A stretch of DNA of 36,747 nucleotides from Clostridiales bacterium (lineage in GTDB: Bacteria > Bacillota > Clostridia > Oscillospirales > Oscillospiraceae). Shown here piece after piece: positions 1 to 8,200 of the stretch; the stretch's first letter is position 1; each line of letters starts with the position of its first letter. Location: positions 1 to 36,747 of the forward strand of contig VSNB01000002.1 of assembly GCA_009774055.1 (NCBI GenBank). Reading direction: 5' to 3'. Position numbers and translations under genes: made by a program. The notes beneath the pieces are model-generated. The model had not been told where the DNA came from, searched no databases, and saw nothing but the letters and a program-made list of their open reading frames with translations.

Positions 1-243
1 ATTTTCTCCTCTGAAAATACGTCTCAGCGTGAGACGCATTTTGAACCGGAGCCTGACCCCGCCCCGGAGGGCGGCGACGAGCAGGAGGCCCAGCCCACGG
101 AACAGGCCCCGGACAGCGGCGGGAGTGTCGCGGGGAAAATCGTAGTCACAGTCCTGGCAGGTCTCGCTGCCCTTGCCCTCATTGGCTATGGTGGCTGGCG
201 GGGCTACAAGTATATTCGTGATAAGAAACGGGGGTACGTGTAA
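1..243 (+). CDS. C-terminal end of a membrane-anchored protein (partial)
   Basis: Frame 1 is open from the window edge to TAA at 241-243 and gives 80 residues. It has an acidic, Pro/Glu-rich stretch (about 14-38), then one hydrophobic membrane segment (about 43-64, starting VAGKIVVTVLAGLAALALIG) and a short basic tail ending KKRGYV. The arrangement fits a protein with an extracellular domain, one membrane span and a cytoplasmic basic end, as in several ICE surface proteins. No in-frame ATG, GTG or TTG start exists in the visible part, so the gene begins upstream. A copy of the element's palindrome (14-42) is read here as codons (SENTSQRETHFE). The family cannot be named from this fragment. 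The sortase starts directly after the stop. Confidence 0.7.
   Translation: MFSSENTSQRETHFEPEPDPAPEGGDEQEAQPTEQAPDSGGSVAGKIVVTVLAGLAALALIGYGGWRGYKYIRDKKRGYV
14..42. repeat. Palindromic repeat copy 1 (inside a coding sequence)
   Basis: Arms ATACGTCTCA and TGAGACGCAT with flanking AAA/TTT surround the loop GCG. One position differs from the consensus (ATAC instead of ATGC), giving an A-C mismatch on this strand. It lies in the open frame of the partial upstream gene. Confidence 0.9.
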
Positions 244-1056
244 ATGAAGAAGTATCTTTCCACCATGCTGGCCGTCTGCCTTGTGCTGGCGGCGCTATCC
301 ATGCCCGCCTCGGCATTGGAGTACACCTTTGACAACCCGCCTACCGGGGATTTTGGTACACCTACCAGCGATGAAACCATCTACGAATGGGAAGATCCCA
401 ACGTGGACAAAAGTAAGAACAGCGCATTGATCCCGCCCGGTTTTGGAACGCCCACCAGCTATCTGCCCAATTCCGGAGAGTTTCTGACACCGAACCTCGC
501 GGCAGATGGTCCCCTAAGCAAAGGTTACACCCTCACTGTGACGGGCGGCATGAGTGGTGCGGCAGTTTTCCCCGGCGCAGTTGACACATCCGCAGATGCC
601 TACCCAACTGCCAGCTATGCAACCTCTGGCGCACCTGTTACCGCCTTTACAGACGTAACCTCCGATTTTTATTTCAGCGATGGCAGTCTCGGAACGCTGG
701 AAATCCCGGCAATCGGCTTGACAGCGAAAATCGTACAGGGGACGGACAGCGCCGCGTTGAAGCAGGGCGTAGGCCATTTTACCAGCAGCAGCATATGGGA
801 TGGCAATGTCGCTCTCGCGGCCCACAACCGCGGAACTAACGCGATTTTCGGAAAAATTCATACGTTGGAAAATGGAAATCAGATCACCTTGACAACCAAG
901 GAGGGGACTCGAACATATTCCGTTACCAGCGTGATGAAGGTTGACGAGACAGACAACTCCATGCTGGAGGCTACGAGCGACAACTGCATTACTCTTTTCA
1001 CCTGTGTCCGGGATGAGAGAGAATACCGCTGGTGCATCCGGGGCGTTGAAATGTAG
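244..1056 (+). CDS. Secreted sortase (class D-like)
   Basis: 270 residues. Residues 1-24 form a signal peptide or N-terminal anchor (MKKYLSTMLAVCLVLAALSM, then PASA). The linker is followed by the sortase core: LEIPAIGL at the first strand, His194 in ALAAHNRG, Cys254 in TLFTC and a likely catalytic Arg262 in EYRWCIRG. Sortases cut an LPxTG-type signal at Thr and join the protein to peptidoglycan or to another pilin subunit. The ATG follows the upstream stop without a gap, so it is probably translated with the preceding gene. The giant adhesin downstream ends in LPRTG and is the obvious substrate candidate (inference). There is no C-terminal membrane segment, so any anchoring must use the uncleaved N-terminus. 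The class assignment is by general likeness only. Confidence 0.88.
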   Translation: MKKYLSTMLAVCLVLAALSMPASALEYTFDNPPTGDFGTPTSDETIYEWEDPNVDKSKNSALIPPGFGTPTSYLPNSGEFLTPNLAADGPLSKGYTLTVTGGMSGAAVFPGAVDTSADAYPTASYATSGAPVTAFTDVTSDFYFSDGSLGTLEIPAIGLTAKIVQGTDSAALKQGVGHFTSSSIWDGNVALAAHNRGTNAIFGKIHTLENGNQITLTTKEGTRTYSVTSVMKVDETDNSMLEATSDNCITLFTCVRDEREYRWCIRGVEM

Positions 1057-1065
1057 CGCCTATTT

Positions 1066-1095
1066 TTGGACAAAATCCTCCCCATATAGTATAAT
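1066..1095 (+). promoter_or_regulatory. Putative sigma-A promoter for the CAP-domain gene
   Basis: TTGGAC (1066-1071) and TATAAT (1090-1095) are separated by 18 bases in the gap after the sortase stop. A ribosome site GAGGAGG (1125-1131) and ATG (1140) follow. Confidence 0.65.
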
Positions 1096-1139
1096 AATAG
1101 TAGGAACCACACAAAAAAATTATTGAGGAGGATAGAAAC

Positions 1140-2108
1140 ATGAAGCGTACACGTTACTTTGTCGCAGGGATGCTTACCGGCGCGGTGCTGTTCGGAGGAA
1201 GCGTTGCCTATGCCGCTGGCGTGATCGCGGAGCGAAGCACGAACACCATCTATATTGACGGTCAGCGCATGGAACTGGAAGCATACTCCATCAACGGTGC
1301 AAACTACCTGAAGCTGCGGGACGTGGGAAAGGCTGTCGGATTTAACGTCTATTGGGACGGCGCGGTACAAATCAACAGCACTTCTCCTTATACCGGCGAA
1401 CCACCCAAGGCCCCCTCTATCACGGACAGCGAGATCCGTGTTGTATGCTATAAGGGCAACACTCTGGCAACGGGGGATAGGAGCGGACTTATCATTTCTC
1501 CACAAGATATAACCTGCACCGCAGTTTCCAGCAATTCCTCCGTTGCAGATGTTGAGCAGGTTGTAGGTTTCTGGGTGGTAATAGCAAAAAGTCCCGGCAC
1601 AACGCAGATCACCGTCACCGCCCCAGATGGACGGACAGGCAATGTGACCGTTACCGTGACCGCTGCCCCGCAAGCCAGCCCCGTCCAGCCGAAAGAGATT
1701 GACCTGTCCGCTAATCTGGAAATCCGGCAGGAAATGATCCGGCTTATCAACCAGACCCGAAAGGCCAACGGCGTGGGGGAGTTGGCAATCAACGATGCAC
1801 TGATGAACGCCGCGCAGGATTGTTCCGCTCAAGGCTTTACCGGGCATGAAAACCAGTATGAGTGTGAGACCGGGTTATCTTATGGTTATCCCCACGGGTT
1901 CGGCTCAAACTTTACAATGTTCACCTTTTCGGAGACATCCGGGATTGCAGAGCAGGCAGTCAACAACTGGATCAATTCTCCGGGCCACTTTCAGACGATG
2001 ATTGCCGAGCGGTATGACTGTATCGGCATCGGCGTTACGGTGGACAATGGAAAAGCGACCTGCTTCATGTTTGCCGGTAATCCCAACGGGCATAACCCCT
2101 ACGAGTAA
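1140..2108 (+). CDS. Secreted CAP-domain protein with stalk and Ig-like domains
   Basis: 322 residues. A signal peptide (about 1-26, ending SVAYAA) is followed by a short copper-amine-oxidase-N/stalk-type domain (about 35-80, with YLKLRDVGKAVGFNVYWD). Next comes a Big2-like Ig domain (about 95-182, with SSNSSVADVEQ and GTTQITVTAPDG). The C-terminal CAP/SCP domain (about 194-318) has EMIRLINQTRKANG, SAQGFTGHE, NNWINSPGHFQTMI and the closing YDCIGIGVTV. CAP domains are secreted and their biochemical role varies; in clostridial elements they accompany surface adhesins. The gene has its own promoter and GAGGAGG ribosome site. It lies between the sortase and the adhesin, which suggests a shared role at the cell surface (inference). 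Confidence 0.88.
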   Translation: MKRTRYFVAGMLTGAVLFGGSVAYAAGVIAERSTNTIYIDGQRMELEAYSINGANYLKLRDVGKAVGFNVYWDGAVQINSTSPYTGEPPKAPSITDSEIRVVCYKGNTLATGDRSGLIISPQDITCTAVSSNSSVADVEQVVGFWVVIAKSPGTTQITVTAPDGRTGNVTVTVTAAPQASPVQPKEIDLSANLEIRQEMIRLINQTRKANGVGELAINDALMNAAQDCSAQGFTGHENQYECETGLSYGYPHGFGSNFTMFTFSETSGIAEQAVNNWINSPGHFQTMIAERYDCIGIGVTVDNGKATCFMFAGNPNGHNPYE

Positions 2109-2129
2109 ACACAGCAAATATCATCCCTT

Positions 2130-2160
2130 GGAAATGCGTCTCAGCGTGAGACGCATTTCC
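2130..2160. repeat. Palindromic repeat copy 2
   Basis: Perfect 14-base arms (GGAAATGCGTCTCA and its complement) around the loop GCG. It lies between the CAP-domain gene and the adhesin. Confidence 0.95.
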
Positions 2161-2197
2161 ATTTTAGGCAAAACTTCATATCAGTCCTGTCCAATTT

Positions 2198-2230
2198 CAA
2201 GCCCTTTCAGCCTGCCGCTGGAGGGGCTTG
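2198..2230 (+). promoter_or_regulatory. Stem-loop in the adhesin leader
   Basis: CAAGCCCTTTCAGC (2198-2211) pairs with GCTGGAGGGGCTTG (2217-2230) over 14 positions, two of them G-U, around a 5-base loop. It is 37 bases before the adhesin start. No T-run follows, only TTCT. It could be a leader hairpin or a weak terminator. Confidence 0.5.
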
Positions 2231-2267
2231 TTCTATGGAAAAATAACATGACGAAAAGGAGTAGCGA

Positions 2268-5200
2268 ATGAAAAAACATCGAAATCACTTTTATAGCAGG
2301 GTAACGGCCTTGCTGCTGGCCCTGCTCTGCATGGTTGGCCTATTCCCCGCGACCGCATCGGCGGCGAGTGACACCATTAAATTGGATGACTTCGGCGCAT
2401 CGGAAGTTTCCTATGAATCGGCTGCCTTGGGAGTGTGCAAACTCCATCAGATGTACTTTGCAGACGGCGGCAAGACCACGGTTGGCTTTTGCGGCGTTAA
2501 AGGCGGCGGCATGGGAAAATCCCTAATCGGCCAGACTTGGAGCAATCGGACGGAAATCAATGATCCTACCGTTTCTCTGGTTATGGCTTATTATTATTCC
2601 CACTCCACGGGAACCTTTACCGATGCCGCAAAGGCCATGGGCGAAAATAAGGTGTGGGATACCAATTATACTTGGCACATGAACGCTTGGGCGCAGGCGG
2701 TTATATGGCGGTATAAAGAAGGTAGCCTTAGCGATCCTGTGACGGCCTGTGCGGAGGAATTGATGTGTGTCTACAATTCCTTGGAACACAAGAATTACAC
2801 CAGCATCGACCAGGACCACGATGGCAAGACGTTCCGGGAAGAAGTTCAGTATATTTTTGACCTGGGTCAGCAGGGCGTATGGGGAGAGTGCAAGGTATAT
2901 GAATATGACTTTACCGGCGCAGGCTCCAGCTACCACCCTGCCAGCACCGTCCAGACCGTCATTTTGGGTGAGTTGGACGTGACTGCTATAACCCAAGAGG
3001 AATACGCGCTAATCGTGAAAAAGGTTGATGCAACCAACCCCAACAAAGGGTTGCCGGGAGCGCGTTTCCATATCGAATCGCAGAGCGGTTCCGTTTCCAG
3101 AGATGTTACAACCGGCGCGGATGGTACATATACCTTGGAGAATTTAACCGCCGGAACCTATGCCGTCACGGAGGTAGATGCCCCGGAGGGCTACGAGATC
3201 GACAATGCGGGACCGGAATATGTTGCCCTGCCGGGTAATGGCAACAACACCGTGACCGTTGTTTTCAAAGACACCCCTGTTATCACCGGCGAGGGCAGCA
3301 TCCGAAAAGTGGATGCAGACGATCCCACCAAGGGCCTCGCCGGAGCGGTTATCAAAATTACTGGCATTGACAACAGCTTCACTGGAACCTACGTTACCGG
3401 AGAGGGCGGCTATCTGACGGATGTCCCTTGGGACAGTATGCCTCTTGGCAGTTTCACCGCAGAGGAAGTCACGCCCCCGGAGGGCTACACCAAAAGCCCG
3501 GATGTCAATAAGACGAAGCAGACCTTCCAATGGGATGGGCAGTCGGATATTGCCCTTGTTTTTGAGAATGACGCCAAAGTGAAGGTAAAGCTGCTGAAGC
3601 TGGACGACAGCGACAATCCCCTCCCCGGCGCGGTATTCCATATTATCAAGGACGGACAGATCATCGGCACAGAGGAAACCACGGCGGACGGCAGTATTAC
3701 CGTTACCGATGTTACAGAGGGAATGTATGCCTTTGTGGAAGTATCCGCACCCGCCCCCTATTCCTGCCTGACGGAGCCGGTTATCGCCTATGTGGATCAG
3801 GCTACCGTCAACGGCGGCGGGGTTGTCATTGTAACGGCGGCAGACAAGAAGCTGCCCTCTCTAACCATCCTCAAGCGGGACGCGCAGACAAAGGCGGTTA
3901 TCCCCGGAACCGTTTTTGAAATCAAGGGTATTCATTATCACTATCATGATGATGTAACGACCGGCGCGGACGGCAGGGCTGTCCTGACCAATATCCCGGT
4001 AGACAGCTACGAGGTAACGGAGAAATCTGTTCCCAATCCGTATGTTGTTGGAGACGAGCCGAGCCAGACCATCTACCTCGGCCCCGGCGAGGAACGGGAA
4101 TTGATTTTTGATAATCTGAAGCAGCCCCTTTTGAAGATTACCAAAATTGAGAAAGGCACTGGCAAGCCGATCCCCGGAACCGTATTTCTGCTGGAGGCCA
4201 TTGACGGCGACTACCGCCATCATGTAACCACCGAGGCCAGCGGCTCTGTGGATCTGCGGGTTGCCCCCGGCAGTTACCGTATTACGGAGCAGTCTGTCCC
4301 GGAACCCTACTGCATCAGCGACAATCCCGTACAGACAATCAGTTTGAACGGCGGCGATGAAAAGGAAGTCATTTTCGAGAATCTGAAAAAGCCGGAATTG
4401 ACTATTTCCAAGATTGACGCTGACAGCGGAAAACCCGTCCCGAATACGGTTTTCACCGTCAAGGCCATCAACGGCGACTATCAGGATGACTGGACAACCG
4501 GCGCGGACGGCAAGGTTGCCCTGCGTGTGGAACCCGGAACTTATCAGATTACCGAGAAATCTGTCCCCGCGCCCTACTACCTCCCAGATAAGGATAAGGA
4601 TCGGGTTCAGACTATCAGCCTTAATCCCGGCGATGAAAAGACATTGGTTTTCCGCAACCACAAGGCCCCGGAGTTGACCGTTTTCAAGGAGGACAGCGTG
4701 GCGGGCGCTCCCATTGAAGGGGCGAAATTCCATGTTACCTACACCAGCAACGGCGAATCCGCAGACGCTCCCGCCTCTATTGATTATGGTTATTTTCTTA
4801 CCGATGCCAGCGGGGAAATCAAACTCCACGAGAAGGGGAAGAAACTCTATCCCGGAGAGTACACCATTACCGAGGTAGAACCTGCCCCCGGCTTTCAGAT
4901 GAAGGAGCCGACCACTCAGCGCGTTATCATTCGCGGCGGTGAATCCAAAACCGTCACATTCCAGAATGAACCGCTTAACGCTATCGTCGTTGAAAAATAC
5001 GACAGCGTGACCCATGAGGCTCTTCCCGGATGTACCTTCCAGCTTCGATTTTTGGGCGGCACTTCCGGCACGGGCGGCACGGTCATCGGGCAGAAAACCA
5101 CCGGGCAGAATGGAACCGCCATCTGGACGGGCCTGACTGCCGGAACCTACATCGTTGAGGAAATCAGCCCCGCAGACGGATATAGCATCATCAATTCCTC

Positions 5201-8200
5201 AGAAACCGTCTATATTTCCGATGATGGAGTGCAGAATGTTGTCACCGTCAAATTCGACAACAGCCCGGACGGTATTCTGCTTATCCGGAAAGTTTGCAGC
5301 GTCAATCCCAGCGTAACCCTGGCTAATGCCGAGTTCAAAGTCATGTATGCCGATGGCAGCTTGATCGGAGACTCCAACGGCATTTACAGAACCGATGAGG
5401 CAGGCGAAATCCGTATTGAGGGGCTGAAGCCCGGTAAGAGCGTTGTTGTGACCGAGACCCGCGCCCCTGCCGGATTTATCATCGACACCCAAAGTCAGAC
5501 CGTGCAAATCAAAGAGGGCCGCACCGTCAGCCTGACCTTTAAGAACCAGCCCAAGGGAAAGCTGATTATTCAGAAGCGGGACAGCATTACCGGCCAGCCG
5601 ATCCCCGGCGCAGAGTTCCGTGTCACCACAGCGGCAGGCTGCGAGGTAGGGCTGGACGGCGTGATCGGCACATCCACGCTTACCCAGAACGGACTGTTTA
5701 CCACGGACAGCAACGGAGAAATCCGCCTTTCCAATCTGGCCCCCGGCGCATACGTTTTGACGGAGACAAAGGCCCCGGCAGGCTATGTGATGGATGCGCC
5801 CAGCACCAATGTTGTCATTGGTGCCAACGGCGACACCCAGACGGTTGTTATCACCAATACCCCCAAGGGCGGGCTTTTGATCCGCAAGACCGACAGCGTG
5901 ACCGGGAAAGCCCTTCCCGGTGTAAAATTCAAAATCACCGCCGCTAATGGGGAAAACGTACCCGATAACGAGGGCCAGACCTCCAGCAATGGCCTGTACA
6001 CCACAGACGAAAACGGGCAGATTTACCTCCGGAAACTCAACCCCAATACCTATGTTGTAACGGAGGTTGAAACGATTGACGGCTACCTGCTGAACGCTGC
6101 GCCGCAGACCGTTGTTGTCAGCGAGGCCGACACGCAGGTTTTGACCTTCACCAACATGCCCCTGGGCGGACTTCTGGTGAAGAAGATGGACTCCGCTACG
6201 AAGGAGCCGCTGGCCGATGTCATTTTCAAAATCACCCGGACGGACGGCACAGTTGTCGGAAATTCCAACGGAGAATACCGCACAGACGAGCGGGGCTTTA
6301 TTTCCCTGCCCAATCTGGAACCCGGCGGCTATATCGTGCGCGAGGTGCAGGCGAAGCCCGGATACCTTCTTGACGATACGCCCCATGCGGTTGAAATCAA
6401 GGACCATCAGACTTACACCTTGGAAGTGTTCAATCAGCCTCTGGGCAACCTTATCATTAACAAGCTGAGTTCTGTTGACAATTCCCCGCTGGAGGGAGTG
6501 AAGTTCCAAATCAAGTACGCCAACGGGCAAGTTGTGGACAACAAGAACGGACAGGTTTCCTCCAATGGAATCTACTACACGAACCGGGACGGACAGATTA
6601 TTCTTTCCGGCATCACTGGCGCAGTTGTGGTGACGGAGTTGGAGACGATCCCCGGATACCGCATTGACCCCAATACCCGGACGCAGACTGTGGTTATCAA
6701 TCCCAATGACACCCAGACCATCAATTTTTACAACACGCCCACCACAACGCTGATTATTCGGAAGTTTGTGGAAGGAACCGAAAATGAACCGCTCAGCGGC
6801 GTTGCGTTCCGAGTGGTGGACGGCGCGGGTGCTGCTGTCGGCCCGGACGATGGCCTGTATTACACCGATAAATCCGGCGAGATCGTCCTGACCGGCATTG
6901 AACCCGGAACCGTAGTGATTGCCCGCGAGGTTAGGACAGTAGAGGGCTATGTACTTGACGGGACCCCGCAGGACATCAAAATTGAAGCCGGACACGTCCA
7001 GCAGCTTACCTTCTGGAATAAGAGAGCGGGAACGCTGGTGATCCAGAAGAAGGATAAAGTTTCCGGCGCATTGATTGCTGGGGCCGAGTTCCAGCTGACC
7101 TATGCTAACGGCGGCTATGTAGATAACGACAACGGACACCTTTCGTCCAATGGCATCTACTCCACCAATGACAAGGGGGAAATCCGTGTTTCCGGCGTTG
7201 TGGGGACTATCGTTGCAAAGGAAATGAAAGCAGCCCCCGGTTATGTAATCGACCCGGCAACACAGGTGCAGACTGTCACCGTCAATCCCATGGATACGCA
7301 GACGTTGACATTCCTCAACGACCCTCTGTGCAGTCTGACTTTGACGAAGCTGGACTCCGTGACGGGCAAGCCTATCCCCGGTACGGAATTTACGGTTAAG
7401 GACGGCGATGGCAATGTACTGGGCCGCTATATCACCGGCAAGGACGGAACCGTTGTTGTGACCGGACTTATCCCCGGCAGTACCGTTGTCGTGAGTGAAT
7501 CCAGAGTTCCCAGCGGTTATGTGCTTGACCCCACGCCCAAGACAATCATTGTCAAGAACGGCACGGGCAACAGCTTCACCAGCGGCGGCGGAACCAGTTC
7601 CGGCGGCAACAACGGCAACGGACTCACATTTGAGAATGATCCCAAAATGACGCTGACCATTCATAAGTACATTGAGGGAACCGCCAATGAACCGCTGGCT
7701 GGCGTAGCGTTCAAGGTAACGGATGGGAGCGGTGCCCCTCTGAACCCGGACGGCGGCATCTACTACACCAACAACGCAGGCGAGATTGTTCTGGAGGGAC
7801 TGGAACCCGGCGTAACCATCACCGCACAGGAAGTAAAAACCGTGGACGGTTTTGTTTTGGACGGCAGGCCGCAGTCCATCAAGATCGAGGCGGGAAAGGG
7901 CCAGCACCTGACCTTCTGGAACAAACGCGCCGGATCGCTGATTATCCGTAAATTAGATAAGCTGACGGGTAAGCCCTTGGCTAACGTCGAATTTGAAATT
8001 GTTTATGCAGAGGGCGGCTATGTGGATACCGATAACGGCCATCTCTCCAGCAAGGGCCTGTATACCACAGACGACCACGGGGAAATCCATATTTCCGGCA
8101 TCACTGGAACAGTTGTTGTAAAGGAAACCCGGCCCCTGTCCGGTTACACTATTGAACCGGGCAGAGAGAGCCAGACCGTCACCGTCAATCCCCAGGAGAC

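Noticed and set aside
5199..7907. Very long minus-strand open frame (902 residues) opposite the adhesin
   Set aside because: It mirrors the repeated codon pattern of the Cna-B modules, has no ribosome site or domain likeness, and similar shadows occur at 3861-5015 and 7953-9101.
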